In this document: positions 1-8,530 of the stretch, one piece after another | Position numbering within the stretch: the stretch's first letter is position 1 | How the letters are laid out: the number at the start of each line of letters is the position of its first letter | Assembly (NCBI GenBank): GCA_021789975.1 | Contig: JAJYIT010000010.1 | Location: 55,044 to 119,043, forward strand | Length of the DNA: 64,000 bases | Reading direction: 5' to 3' | Origin: Bacteroidota bacterium | Lineage (GTDB): Bacteria; Bacteroidota; Ignavibacteria; Kryptoniales; JAKASW01 | Made by a program: the position numbers and the translations under genes | The notes under the pieces: generated by a model | Database searches by the model: none | What the model saw: the letters and a program-made list of their open reading frames with translations, nothing else | Told to the model about the DNA's origin: nothing

Positions 1-2
1 AC

Positions 3-125
3 CTGACTATCTACATAATGCCGCAGACTGCAGGAGATATCAGTGGGTTTGTGCACGTGTACACGACAAGCAAGCTGCAACCCGAGCTCCAGCTTAGGCT
101 TGTTGCGTCAGTGATTGGCAGATAG
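3..125 (+). CDS. C-terminal end of a protein cut by the window edge (possibly DUF1573-like)
   Basis: An open frame enters from the left edge and runs 40 codons to a TAG at 123-125, five bases before the convergent end of clpX. The peptide alternates hydrophobic and polar residues like beta strands, with a segment PQTAGDISGFV and the end ASVIGR. This resembles the last strands of DUF1573 or other Ig-like surface domains. The family guess rests on pattern only, and the N-terminal part lies outside the window. Confidence 0.4.
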   Translation: MTIYIMPQTAGDISGFVHVYTTSKLQPELQLRLVASVIGR

Positions 126-130
126 AAAGT

Positions 131-1396
131 TTAAGCAGATGCCTGTTTCCGGGTGCTAAGGAATACAGGCTTTTCCCCGGAAGTGATAACGTCTTTGGTA
201 ATGACGCACCTGCTGACCTTTGACATGGAAGGTATGCTGTACATAATATCAAGCATCTTTTCCTCCAGAATCGACCTAAGTCCGCGGGCTCCAGTTCCTC
301 TTTCGACGGCCTTTTCCACGATCGCCATGAGAGCATCGTCCTCAAACTCCAGCTCAACGTCTTCAAGTTTGAAGAGTCGCCTATATTGTTTGACAAGTGC
401 GTTTTTCGGAAGAGTCAATATATCCTTCATTGCTTCGTTGCTCAACGGATGAAGTGTCGCAACGACTGGAAGACGGCCGATAAATTCGGGGATGAGCCCA
501 AACTTCAGCAGATCATCAGGCTGAACAAGGGGCAACAGTTCGTTCACCTCTTTATAATGCACCGAGTGTAACTCGGCACCGAAGCCCATCTGATTCTTGC
601 TCACGCGGCGTGCGACGATCTTTTCAAGCCCCTCAAAGGCGCCGCCACATATAAAGAGTATGTTCTTTGTGTTTACGTTTATCAGCGGCTGTTCAGGATG
701 CTTTCTGCCTCCGCGGGGTGGAACACCGGCAGTCGTGCCTTCCAGGATTTTTAGCAGCGCTTGCTGTACCCCTTCGCCGGAAACGTCGCGGGTGATCGAT
801 GGAGTGTCGCTTTTCCTGGCTATCTTGTCGATCTCGTCGACATAAACGATACCCCTCTCCGCACGCGCAACATCGTAGTCGGTGTTCTGCAGCAGATGAA
901 CCAATATCGTTTCCACATCGTCGCCGACATACCCTGCTTCGGTAAGGGTCGTCGCATCCGCGATTGCAAATGGCACATTGAGAATTCGTGCAAGAGTTTG
1001 CGCGAGGAGTGTTTTACCCGTTCCGGTGGGGCCGATAAGAAGGACGTTGCTCTTTTCCACCTCAGTGTCGTCCTCGCTGCCGATCCCCTGAGGCAATGAA
1101 ATTCTCTTGTAGTGATTGTAGACAGCAACAGATAGGATTTTCTTGGCGTGATCTTGTCCGATCACATACTCATCAAGCGCCGATTTTATTTCGGCAGGCG
1201 TAAGTGGTGTCCTTTCGCTCTGCCCCTCAGGTCTCTCTTTATAAGCCGGTATGTTGTTCCTGAGAATTTCTACAGAGTGTTGTACACAAATATCGCAGAT
1301 GTAGACATCACCGGGTCCGGCCACCAAGCTCTTGACCTCGCTTGCCTCGCGACCGCAAAACGAACAGCGCATTTCATCCTGGTGTTGCTTGCCCAT
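131..1396 (-). CDS. clpX: ATP-dependent Clp protease ATP-binding subunit ClpX
   Basis: AAA+ unfoldase that recognises tagged substrates and feeds them to ClpP in the cytosol. The 421-residue product has normal length. It carries an N-terminal zinc-binding domain (Cys11, Cys14, Cys34, Cys37), Walker A GPTGTGKT at 122-129, Walker B with VDEID near 186, the pore loop GYVGDD, an RKH loop, and a GFGA sequence at the position of the ClpP-docking IGF loop. It is the last gene of the tig-clpP-small ORF-clpX run. Its ATG lies seven bases after the stop of the small membrane ORF, so translation is probably coupled. Nothing looks damaged. Confidence 0.98.
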   Translation of the reverse strand: MGKQHQDEMRCSFCGREASEVKSLVAGPGDVYICDICVQHSVEILRNNIPAYKERPEGQSERTPLTPAEIKSALDEYVIGQDHAKKILSVAVYNHYKRISLPQGIGSEDDTEVEKSNVLLIGPTGTGKTLLAQTLARILNVPFAIADATTLTEAGYVGDDVETILVHLLQNTDYDVARAERGIVYVDEIDKIARKSDTPSITRDVSGEGVQQALLKILEGTTAGVPPRGGRKHPEQPLINVNTKNILFICGGAFEGLEKIVARRVSKNQMGFGAELHSVHYKEVNELLPLVQPDDLLKFGLIPEFIGRLPVVATLHPLSNEAMKDILTLPKNALVKQYRRLFKLEDVELEFEDDALMAIVEKAVERGTGARGLRSILEEKMLDIMYSIPSMSKVSRCVITKDVITSGEKPVFLSTRKQASA

Positions 1397-1403
1397 GTAT
1401 CTC

Positions 1404-1523
1404 TTAGAATTCCTTCTTCATAGATTTCTGTCTGCTCGCTCTCAGATCTGCGATGACTGTGGGAACTGCGACCGCAAATAAAGCGGCAAAAACCAATATA
1501 AAAACAAGTAGCAAGTCGCTCAT
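1404..1523 (-). CDS. 39-residue single-pass membrane protein between clpP and clpX
   Basis: A short frame opens with ATG at 1523 and ends with TAA at 1404-1406. Residues 3-24 are almost wholly hydrophobic ([18 protein letters not shown] and onward), followed by a basic tail with [10 protein letters not shown], which predicts one membrane helix with a cytoplasmic C-terminus. A GGAGG lies upstream at 1540-1544, though 16 bases from the ATG, which is longer than usual. It fills the otherwise long clpP-clpX gap and stops seven bases before clpX. I recognise no family. The coding status is inferred from the helix, the fit in the operon and the upstream GGAGG. Confidence 0.5.
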   Translation of the reverse strand: MSDLLLVFILVFAALFAVAVPTVIADLRASRQKSMKKEF

Positions 1524-1553
1524 AAGCTTGCTGTTTTTACCTCCAAACTAGTT

Positions 1554-2165
1554 CTACTTCTTTTTCCCGTCTCTCTTTATGAGGACATTATCAATAAGAC
1601 CGTACTTGACGGCCTCTTCAGCCGACATAAAATAATCCCTGTCTGTATCTTTTTCAATTTGTTCAATTAGCTTTCCAGAATGAGTGGCCAAAATCTCATT
1701 CAATCGATGCTTTGTGCTTATTACCTCCTCAGCCTGTATGCTAATGTCTGCGGCGGTGCCTTGAAAACCTCCCCAGGGCTGGTGAATCATGATTCTGGCA
1801 TTCGGCAATGATGTGCGTTTGCCTGATGCCCCTCCCGACAGGAGAACCGCACCCATGCTGGCAGCCATGCCCACGCAAGTAGTGGCAACATCAGGTCTTA
1901 TGTACTGCATCGTATCGTAGACCGCTAATCCTGCCGGGACACTCCCTCCCGGACTATTGATATACAAGTTAATGTCCTTGTTCGGTTCCTCACTCTCGAG
2001 GAAGAGAAGTTGTGCTATGACAAGACTGGCAACTGAATCATCGATCGCTGTCCCGATAAATATGATCCTCTCCTTCAAGAGCCTTGAAAAGATGTCATAT
2101 GCTCTCTCACCGCGTCCGGTTTGTTCAATGACATAAGGAATCGTGAGTTGATTATATATCTCCAT
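1554..2165 (-). CDS. clpP: ATP-dependent Clp protease proteolytic subunit ClpP
   Basis: Serine peptidase that forms the 14-mer chamber served by ClpX. The 203 residues contain the full triad: Ser103 in GMAASMG, His128 in MIHQP and Asp177 in DTDRD. The offset of six from the classical numbering agrees with a short propeptide. The oxyanion segment SPGGSV is present near residue 71. The gene starts four bases after the trigger factor stop, and the order tig-clpP-clpX is the common bacterial one. The start is well supported by the conserved N-terminal IPYVIEQT sequence. Confidence 0.98.
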   Translation of the reverse strand: MEIYNQLTIPYVIEQTGRGERAYDIFSRLLKERIIFIGTAIDDSVASLVIAQLLFLESEEPNKDINLYINSPGGSVPAGLAVYDTMQYIRPDVATTCVGMAASMGAVLLSGGASGKRTSLPNARIMIHQPWGGFQGTAADISIQAEEVISTKHRLNEILATHSGKLIEQIEKDTDRDYFMSAEEAVKYGLIDNVLIKRDGKKK

Positions 2166-2169
2166 GTCC

Positions 2170-3456
2170 TTAATCCTCGTGTTGGTGGGTCGGAGTTTTT
2201 TCGACGATCGAAACCTCAGAGTTGTCTATTATGAAATTGAACATCTCATTAAACAGGAGTTTGGTTTTGACATCGTCAGACTTTTTGTAAAAATCGAAGA
2301 GTTTATCCCGGTCAATCATGTATTTGGCAGCTTCCCCCTCTGCGGCTTTTGCGAGGACGGTATCATCTACACCGATCTTCTCTTTTTGTATTATCGCAGA
2401 TGCAAGGAGATTCCATTTTACAGCTCTCACCGAAGCTTCTCGGTATCGCTCTTTTACCAGGTCTACATCCACTTCTTGGTCACCTGATTTTTTCTTGACC
2501 TCTTCTATGAGATCGTTCAAGTAATCATCGACCATGCTTTCCGGGACTTCGAACTCGTTCCTGGCAAGGATCCGTTGCGCTATTTCATCCCTCAATTCCT
2601 CTTCTGCCTTCTCTTCGTAATAATGTTCGAGGTCTCTTTCGATGTCTTTCTTGAGGGTTTCTACAGTTTCAATCTTCCCGCCTGATACTTTCGCAGCAAA
2701 TTCATCGGTCAATTCTGGTGTCGACACCTGTTCCAGTTTCTTTACAGCGACCCGAAAAGGCTTTTTCCCTGTGGGCTTGTTGCTTTTGTCAAACATCTCA
2801 AGTTCGATCTGGAATTCATCTCCCAATTTACTCTTCAACAGCCTACCCTGAATCTCCTCAAGTTCCGGCGCCTTGGCTCTCAAGTCGATGCGATAATTTT
2901 CTCGTCGTTGGCCAATGAGAGGCACACCTTTGTCATCCAGGACCTGTAAATCAACAGTCGCTATTCCCGCTTTATCCGGCAAGGCGTCTACCTCTTTCAT
3001 TTCCGAATTCGCTTCCCTGATGTGAAACAACTCATGGTCAACCGCTTCAGGCGTGATCCGGTACATCGCTCTTTCAAGCTTCATTCCTTTGTAATCCTCG
3101 GGAGCGACATTGGGAACAATTTCATACGTCAGGAGAAAATGCAGTGATTCGCCCGGCTTCCTCGGATCGAGATTATAGTCGATAACGCCTGCAATTCTGG
3201 TATCCTCCCTCTCGAAAATGCCTTTGACTATATCATTAACAAGATCAGGTAATGTTTCCGATTCTATTTCCTCGCCATACCTCTTCCTGACAATCTCGAT
3301 GGGGGTCTTTCCTTTCCTAAACCCAGGTATTGCGGCATTCTTCTGAAATTCAGAATAAGCCGAATTAAACTTTTCTTTCACAAGTTCATCTTGTACAGAA
3401 GCAGTTACCTCCAGTTGTTTTTTCAGGCCTCCGAGGTCAACTATTTTGTAATCCAC
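2170..3456 (-). CDS. tig: Trigger factor, ribosome-associated chaperone
   Basis: Chaperone that docks at the ribosome exit tunnel and shields nascent chains. The ribosome-binding loop GFRKGKTP is at residues 45-52. A peptidyl-prolyl isomerase region follows at roughly 150-245, and the long helical C-terminal arms end in the acidic tail. The isomerase part is divergent, and several of the usual FKBP pocket residues are not obvious by eye. The length of 428 residues is typical. The gene sits directly downstream of tRNA-Leu and upstream of clpP, so chaperone and protease are expressed together. Confidence 0.96.
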   Translation of the reverse strand: MDYKIVDLGGLKKQLEVTASVQDELVKEKFNSAYSEFQKNAAIPGFRKGKTPIEIVRKRYGEEIESETLPDLVNDIVKGIFEREDTRIAGVIDYNLDPRKPGESLHFLLTYEIVPNVAPEDYKGMKLERAMYRITPEAVDHELFHIREANSEMKEVDALPDKAGIATVDLQVLDDKGVPLIGQRRENYRIDLRAKAPELEEIQGRLLKSKLGDEFQIELEMFDKSNKPTGKKPFRVAVKKLEQVSTPELTDEFAAKVSGGKIETVETLKKDIERDLEHYYEEKAEEELRDEIAQRILARNEFEVPESMVDDYLNDLIEEVKKKSGDQEVDVDLVKERYREASVRAVKWNLLASAIIQKEKIGVDDTVLAKAAEGEAAKYMIDRDKLFDFYKKSDDVKTKLLFNEMFNFIIDNSEVSIVEKTPTHQHED

Positions 3457-3483
3457 ATCAAATCCTTTCTCGGTTAACTATCG

Positions 3484-3565
3484 TGGGTAGAGGGGGAGTC
3501 GAACCCCCACGGGTTTCCCCACTAGCTCCTAAGGCTAGCGCGTCTGCCAATTCCGCCATCTACCC
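3484..3565 (-). tRNA. tRNA-Leu (anticodon TAG)
   Basis: The 82-base sequence folds as a class II tRNA. The acceptor stem is GGGTAGA/TCTACCC, the D-arm contains GGCGGAATTGGCAGACGC, and the anticodon stem CTAGC/GCTAG carries the loop CTTAGGA with anticodon TAG. A variable arm and the T-arm GGGGGTTCGACTCCCCC follow. The discriminator base is A and CCA is not encoded. It lies 27 bases upstream of tig on the same strand and may share a transcript with it. Confidence 0.97.
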
Positions 3566-3815
3566 GATTGAGAGAAAAATCCGGAAACAGTTCCAGATGC
3601 ACCATTTCTGGCGAATCCTGATCGAAGAGTCCCCGGACGGGACAGAGTAATTGTTAATTGTTGGCTCCACGATTCAGCAAACGTAAAAATATAACTTGTC
3701 GGGTGCCAATCTTCAATGACAGAGCCGGGGATCCCTACCATCTCCTCCCGCGAGGCTCGAATTTGATTTAATTTGTGCGTTCGCTAACTTCTCCCTTAAA
3801 GGTACGGTCGTCATT

Positions 3816-4892
3816 ATGAGTCCAAATTCAGACATCAAATATACCCCAATTTCCTCGATTGGCGAGTTCGGGTTGATAGACTTGTTTCGAGACACAGCAG
3901 TTAAGTATTCAAACTCGCAAGTCGAGCATTCGATAGGTGACGATGCAGCCATTATTAAGCCTTCTGAAGGCAGACGTACTGTTGTCACAACGGACATCCA
4001 GATCCAGGGGATCCATTTTGACCTGTCGTACACCTCCATGAAACACCTCGGCCACAAATGTGCGGCAGCCAACCTGAGCGATATAGCAGCCATGTCCGCT
4101 TTACCGATTGCCGCATTCATTTCACTTGGAATTCACTCAAACGTGAGTCTTGAAATGATTCAGGATTTGTTCGGTGCCATGACCGATGAGTTCGGAAGAT
4201 TTGGCTGCGTGATTGCCGGAGGTGACACCTCCGGCTCTCCAGTGGGGCTCGTTGTCAACATCACCCTTATTGGAGAGGTTGAACCTGAGCGGGAAGTCTT
4301 GAGAGGTGGCGCAAAGAGCGGAGATGTCATTTGCGTCACTGGCGATCTTGGAAGGTCACACGCTGGCCTCAAGATACTCCAGAGGGAAAAGAATCGTTTT
4401 GTTCAGACGGGGCAATCGGCAGAATTCTCAGCCGACTTCTCAGGTTACGACGATGCATTGATGAAACACTTGCTCCCCGAGGCCAGAGTAACTCTTTCGC
4501 GTAGTATTACGGAAAAGATGAAGGTCCATTCTATGATCGATATCAGCGATGGATTGGTCTCTGACCTTCTCCATATATGCAAATCAAGCGGCGTGTGCGC
4601 AACCGTAGAAGAAGGACTCATCCCCATCGATCCGATCACCAGACGGATAGCTGACGAGAGCGACGAAAAAGCATTGGATTACGCTCTAATCGGAGGCGAG
4701 GACTACGAGATCCTTTTCACAATATCGGAAAGTGATTTTCCAAAGCTATATTCGATAGATGGTAACATCCGCGCTATCGGGAGAATCGAGAAAGGTGACC
4801 CCGGAGTCAGGGTGGCAAGAACCGACGGTTCGGCCCAGGAATTTGACAAGTACCCGTCTTACCAGCACTTCAGCAAACCAAGAGGGGTTTAG
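3816..4892 (+). CDS. thiL: Thiamine-monophosphate kinase ThiL
   Basis: Catalyses ATP-dependent phosphorylation of thiamine monophosphate to the diphosphate cofactor. Recognisable in order are the N-terminal GEFGLID, GDDAA near 41, the NLSDIAAM segment, GGDT near 136, DISDGL in the second domain, and GGEDYEILF near the C-terminus. The length of 358 is slightly above average. It stands alone on the plus strand, and I saw no TPP riboswitch-like sequence in the 250 bases upstream. Its TAG overlaps the stop of the convergent GDPD gene, so the two genes meet with interlocked stop codons. Confidence 0.96.
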   Translation: MSPNSDIKYTPISSIGEFGLIDLFRDTAVKYSNSQVEHSIGDDAAIIKPSEGRRTVVTTDIQIQGIHFDLSYTSMKHLGHKCAAANLSDIAAMSALPIAAFISLGIHSNVSLEMIQDLFGAMTDEFGRFGCVIAGGDTSGSPVGLVVNITLIGEVEPEREVLRGGAKSGDVICVTGDLGRSHAGLKILQREKNRFVQTGQSAEFSADFSGYDDALMKHLLPEARVTLSRSITEKMKVHSMIDISDGLVSDLLHICKSSGVCATVEEGLIPIDPITRRIADESDEKALDYALIGGEDYEILFTISESDFPKLYSIDGNIRAIGRIEKGDPGVRVARTDGSAQEFDKYPSYQHFSKPRGV

Positions 4893-5716
4893 CCCAAGAC
4901 CCTTTTTGCAATAGTCCTGACAGCAGCGGGGTTATCAGAAATCACTCCGTCGACTCCCATGCGGATCATCCTCTCAATGCGACGGGAGCCGTTGACCGTG
5001 TAAACAAAGACGATGATTCCAATATTGTGGAATCGCTCCACGGTTGAACGATTTAGGAAAAGGTGGTTAAGAACCACTGCCTGTGCACCATATCGAATCG
5101 GGAAGGATCTCGGGGTAGGATTCAAGTTGTGTCTGTACAGGGGAGCAAACTTTAATCCCGGAGACCGATAGTGCAAGATGTGAAGCGCTTCAAGATTGAA
5201 TGAGGAGAAGATAGCCTGATCCGTCATCCGGTGGCGCTCGACCGTCTTGATGCAGGCATCGACAAGGACGGAAACTCCATTACGTCGCCTGTGCTTCAAC
5301 TCTATGTTGAGCCTCGCCCTCCCCTTTGCCAGCTCAAGCACCTCATCGAGCAGGGGCACTTTCTCAGATTTGTACTCTTTTCCGAACCATGAGCCCGCAT
5401 CAAGAGAAACTATCCGGCTTGCAGGCAATCTCTTGACCAGGCCGGTACTGTTGGTTGTCCGTCCCAGCCTGTAATCATGGAACACTATTACTTGCTGATC
5501 AGCCGTCAGCATTACGTCCAATTCAATCATGTTTGCGCCGGCTTGAAGTGCCTTTTCAAATGCCGCAATAGTATTTTCCGGCGCAGATGAAGAAAATCCC
5601 CGATGAGCTACATTATAGAACTTAACCCCGTCATCAAAAAGTGTAGAAATCATGAAAGCGTTCAGCACCTGGGAGTCAACTATCGGCTTCCTGCCGAGAG
5701 TTTGACTAACCACCAT
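4889..5716 (-). CDS. Glycerophosphodiester phosphodiesterase family protein
   Basis: Predicted to hydrolyse glycerophosphodiesters to an alcohol and glycerol 3-phosphate. The family signature is intact: HRG near 38, then PENT, ELDVMLTAD and the catalytic HD in VFHDYRLGRTT. Later strands contain NIELKHR and the C-terminal VDGVISDNP. No clear signal peptide is visible, so a cytoplasmic location is likely. The true start could also be the internal ATG at 5650, because the first 22 residues do not resemble the family. Its stop overlaps that of thiL. Confidence 0.9.
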   Translation of the reverse strand: MVVSQTLGRKPIVDSQVLNAFMISTLFDDGVKFYNVAHRGFSSSAPENTIAAFEKALQAGANMIELDVMLTADQQVIVFHDYRLGRTTNSTGLVKRLPASRIVSLDAGSWFGKEYKSEKVPLLDEVLELAKGRARLNIELKHRRRNGVSVLVDACIKTVERHRMTDQAIFSSFNLEALHILHYRSPGLKFAPLYRHNLNPTPRSFPIRYGAQAVVLNHLFLNRSTVERFHNIGIIVFVYTVNGSRRIERMIRMGVDGVISDNPAAVRTIAKRVLG

Positions 5717-5795
5717 ACCGTGAAACGGGCAAGTCCCTTTGATCTACGGCGGAAAATCGGTAGTTGACTACCAAATGCTAAGCGCTCGTTGTAAG

Positions 5796-6821
5796 TCACT
5801 TCAGCTTCAGACTCGCAACGGCTGTTTGAAACGTCTGCGGGAAGTTTGCACTGTACTTATTGTTGCTTGCTTCATTCCAAGTCGAAATGACTCTTATCCA
5901 TTTGTCATTCTTCACCACGAAGTAAACACGCCTTTGAATGTTTCTTACGGGTGAATAGGATATCACATATGCCGGCAGACCATCAAGCGTTATCTTCTCG
6001 CTCTTTGAGTTTGGATAGTTCCCCTTGTTTTGAGCGAACACTTTATCAATCGGAAGCTTCTTCGCGTCCAGCACATCGACCTCTATGTTGCAGTCCTGGA
6101 AGTAACCCTGGATAAGCACTGACGTCTCTATGTCGCCGTTTTTGCCGCTTGGAGTAGCTTTGAAATTGTCGGGATATGAAATTGAAAAGTAATTGTTGCT
6201 GAAAGTTGTAACCGTCGAGGACGGGATGAGGTTGTCGGGCAGTTGTTGAGTGGCCACAATCCTCGGGATTATCCGGTACGTTGTCTCGACTGTATCGAAC
6301 ACCGGTGTATATCTTTTGAACTCTTTGTTGAATCCCTGGCACTCATACCCGTATTCGTTGCTGTCTGAAACCGCAAGTATTGCAAATCCATAAATGGTGT
6401 TCTTACTATTGATTCTTACGGCATAAGGAATTTTTGTGGCGGGTTGTCCCGCAAGCATTGTCTGCACATCGGGGTCGATCTCGGCCTGCTGCTGCCTCAA
6501 AGTGGTCTTGAACTGTTCCACTACACCTTGAAGGGTCTCGCCCCCAACGCTCTGTGCATAGACATGGATCCTGACAGCAGGCTTGGAGCTCGAGGTAGGA
6601 TCAGCAAACCTGTTCCAGGCATCCTGTGTGTTGTAAAGATTCAGTGTCCCGGGCTCGCTTGATTGCTGCCAGTCAGAAGGTATATCGATGGAAAACATGT
6701 TCAATCCATCTCGGTATGTCGCAAGGTTCGGGATCTGAACCGGTGCTGGTTTTTGACAGGCCGCAAACGCCATTGCTAGGACAATTACGACCAAGGACTC
6801 TTTCACAAATCTAGAATGCAT
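5796..6821 (-). CDS. Predicted lipoprotein with two related beta domains
   Basis: A strong ribosome site GAGGAG precedes the ATG. The N-terminus is a lipoprotein signal with lipobox AFAAC and Cys22 as the lipidated residue, which places the protein in an outer or periplasmic envelope layer. Two halves seem related: each begins with a short motif of the type F-S-I-(D/S)-(I/Y)-P followed by W or F (FSIDIPSDW near 43 and FSISYPDNF near 211). This pattern is seen in PsbP/MOG1-like surface lipoproteins. No catalytic residues are evident. It follows yjbQ on the same strand. Function unknown. Confidence 0.85.
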   Translation of the reverse strand: MHSRFVKESLVVIVLAMAFAACQKPAPVQIPNLATYRDGLNMFSIDIPSDWQQSSEPGTLNLYNTQDAWNRFADPTSSSKPAVRIHVYAQSVGGETLQGVVEQFKTTLRQQQAEIDPDVQTMLAGQPATKIPYAVRINSKNTIYGFAILAVSDSNEYGYECQGFNKEFKRYTPVFDTVETTYRIIPRIVATQQLPDNLIPSSTVTTFSNNYFSISYPDNFKATPSGKNGDIETSVLIQGYFQDCNIEVDVLDAKKLPIDKVFAQNKGNYPNSKSEKITLDGLPAYVISYSPVRNIQRRVYFVVKNDKWIRVISTWNEASNNKYSANFPQTFQTAVASLKLK

Positions 6822-6940
6822 GTTGCGCTCCTCTAATTGATGTGCCTGACTCTTGACCTGAGGGCCCGACGAGATATTGCGGAAGGTCCTCCGGACATGG
6901 AGAATATATCAACCAGCCCTTGAAATAACAACATTTGGGG

Positions 6941-7378
6941 CTAAATCGGGTCTCGATCTGTCTTCTCACTCTGCACGGTTACAATCAGCTCTCTGACCCG
7001 CGGTTTAATATCGAGCTCAATGAGGAAGAGCTGCTGCCATGTTCCAACTGCCATCTCGCCTTCGGAAACAGAAAGCGTAACGCTTGGCCCGATCAGGGTC
7101 GCCTTCAAGTGCGAATGACCGTTGCCGTCGTGCCATGCCTGCTCGTGGCCGTAGCTCTGACTTGGTGGAATCAGGCGGTCCAGCATATCCGGCAGATCTC
7201 GCTTCAATCCAGGCTCGAATTCGACAGTGCCAATCGCTGCCGTGCTCCCGACAACCGATACGTTTTCTACCCCTGTTCTTGCCCCGGATTGAACTATGAT
7301 TGAGTCGGTCCGCGAAGTAAGACCGTGCATCTCGCCATGAGACTCAGAGGAAACCGAAAAAGTTCGTTGAAAAGTCAT
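6941..7378 (-). CDS. yjbQ: YjbQ family (UPF0047) protein
   Basis: A small single-domain protein of 145 residues. The family signatures EFEPGLKRDLP, a His-rich segment with HEQAWHDGNGHSHLKA, and the ending GTWQQLFLIELD are all present. Members of this family have been reported to show weak thiamine-phosphate synthase activity, but the physiological role is unclear. The histidines probably bind a metal. It follows rfbC by 30 bases on the same strand. The proximity to thiL, about 2 kb away, may be chance because the strands differ. Confidence 0.9.
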   Translation of the reverse strand: MTFQRTFSVSSESHGEMHGLTSRTDSIIVQSGARTGVENVSVVGSTAAIGTVEFEPGLKRDLPDMLDRLIPPSQSYGHEQAWHDGNGHSHLKATLIGPSVTLSVSEGEMAVGTWQQLFLIELDIKPRVRELIVTVQSEKTDRDPI

Positions 7379-7408
7379 CTAGAATTTCGTGCAGGACATT
7401 CTCGAAAA

Positions 7409-7960
7409 TCAGAAATACTCTGCTTTCTCTTCAAATCCCGGAAGCCCTCGGTCTTTCGTAGAGACAACGGGATCATCAACCTTCCAGTCGATTGCAAGTT
7501 TTCTGTCGTCGAACCTGATCCCCCGTTCGTCTTCTCTTGAATAATACTCGTCCACTTTGTACACAACTTCGGCATCATCGGAAAGCGTCGAGTACCCATG
7601 AGCGAATCCTCTCGGAATATAAAGCATCTTTTTGTTTTCGCCGGAGAGGAGTACTCCATACCACTTCCCAAAGGTATCCGATTTCTTCCGCAGGTCCACC
7701 ACAACGTCAAGGATTTCTCCCCTTATGCACCTCACGAGTTTCGATTGCTCATTCGGCTCTACCTGGAAGTGAAGACCTCTGATCACCCCCTTTGTAGATC
7801 GAGAGTGGTTGTCCTGTACAAATTCCCTTTTGATGCCGATTTTCTCGAACTCATCGCTTCGAAAAGTTTCCATGAAGAAGCCGCGTTCATCATTGAATAC
7901 ATAGGGTGTAATAATGATCAGGCCTTCCGGACTTTCTATTTCAGTAAATGTAAGAGACAT
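7409..7960 (-). CDS. rfbC: dTDP-4-dehydrorhamnose 3,5-epimerase RfbC
   Basis: Double epimerase of the dTDP-L-rhamnose pathway, acting at C3 and C5 of the keto sugar. The cupin fold motifs are visible: DERGFFMETFR, the catalytic His64 in RGLHFQ, the nucleotide-binding region RCIRGEILDVVVDLR, and IPRGFAHGY. The 183-residue length is normal. The partner genes rfbA, rfbB and rfbD are not in the window, so the gene is separated from the rest of its pathway. It sits between yajQ and yjbQ with short gaps. Confidence 0.95.
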   Translation of the reverse strand: MSLTFTEIESPEGLIIITPYVFNDERGFFMETFRSDEFEKIGIKREFVQDNHSRSTKGVIRGLHFQVEPNEQSKLVRCIRGEILDVVVDLRKKSDTFGKWYGVLLSGENKKMLYIPRGFAHGYSTLSDDAEVVYKVDEYYSREDERGIRFDDRKLAIDWKVDDPVVSTKDRGLPGFEEKAEYF

Positions 7961-7976
7961 ACTTCCTCGATTCGAT

Positions 7977-8468
7977 TCAGTCTTTCATGTTCACAAACTG
8001 GAGGGGGATTCCGAGGTCCTGTCCCCGGAGCATTTTTATGACATCCTGAAGATCATCGATCTTCTTGCCTGAAACGCGGACCTGCTCGTCCTGGATAGAA
8101 GCCTGCACCTTCAGCTTTTGATCCTTTATTAGCTTCACGATCTTCTTTGCAGTCTCGGTCTCGATACCCTCCTGAATGACTATCTCCCGCTTCACATGAC
8201 CTTGCGAGGTGGACTCGACGGGTTTCAATTTGAGGACCTTCGGGTCGATCTTCCGTTTGATAAGGTGGGTCATCAACATGTCCACGAGAGCCGTCATGCG
8301 CATGTCGTGCTCCGCGAGCGCATGAATCTTCTTCTCCTTCTTGTCAAAGCTGACTTCCGCCGGCGATCCGCGGAAATCGTACCGTGTCGCAATTTCTTTC
8401 CTGGTGTTGTTGATGGCATTGTCGACTTCCTGCATGTCGACTCGGTTTACGATATCAAATGATGGCAT
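7977..8468 (-). CDS. yajQ: YajQ family nucleotide-binding protein
   Basis: YajQ/UPF0234 proteins bind nucleotides, and some bind cyclic di-GMP and act as regulators. The 163-residue product has the expected N-terminus PSFDIVN and the conserved YDFRG, KVQASIQ and VRVSGKK..DLQ segments. I place the start at the ATG at 8468 because GGGAG lies six bases upstream and family members begin here. A TTG four codons further up is less likely. It lies 62 bases after valS, on the same strand. Confidence 0.94.
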   Translation of the reverse strand: MPSFDIVNRVDMQEVDNAINNTRKEIATRYDFRGSPAEVSFDKKEKKIHALAEHDMRMTALVDMLMTHLIKRKIDPKVLKLKPVESTSQGHVKREIVIQEGIETETAKKIVKLIKDQKLKVQASIQDEQVRVSGKKIDDLQDVIKMLRGQDLGIPLQFVNMKD

Positions 8469-8530
8469 GGTTGCTCCCAAAGCGTTGTTCGAAGATCAAA
8501 AAGAGGGGGGAACTTTCTATCTTCAACTTT

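Noticed and set aside
3566-3815. Possible thiamine riboswitch ahead of thiL
   Set aside because: The conserved CTGAGA and related core of TPP riboswitches were not found in the 250-base leader.
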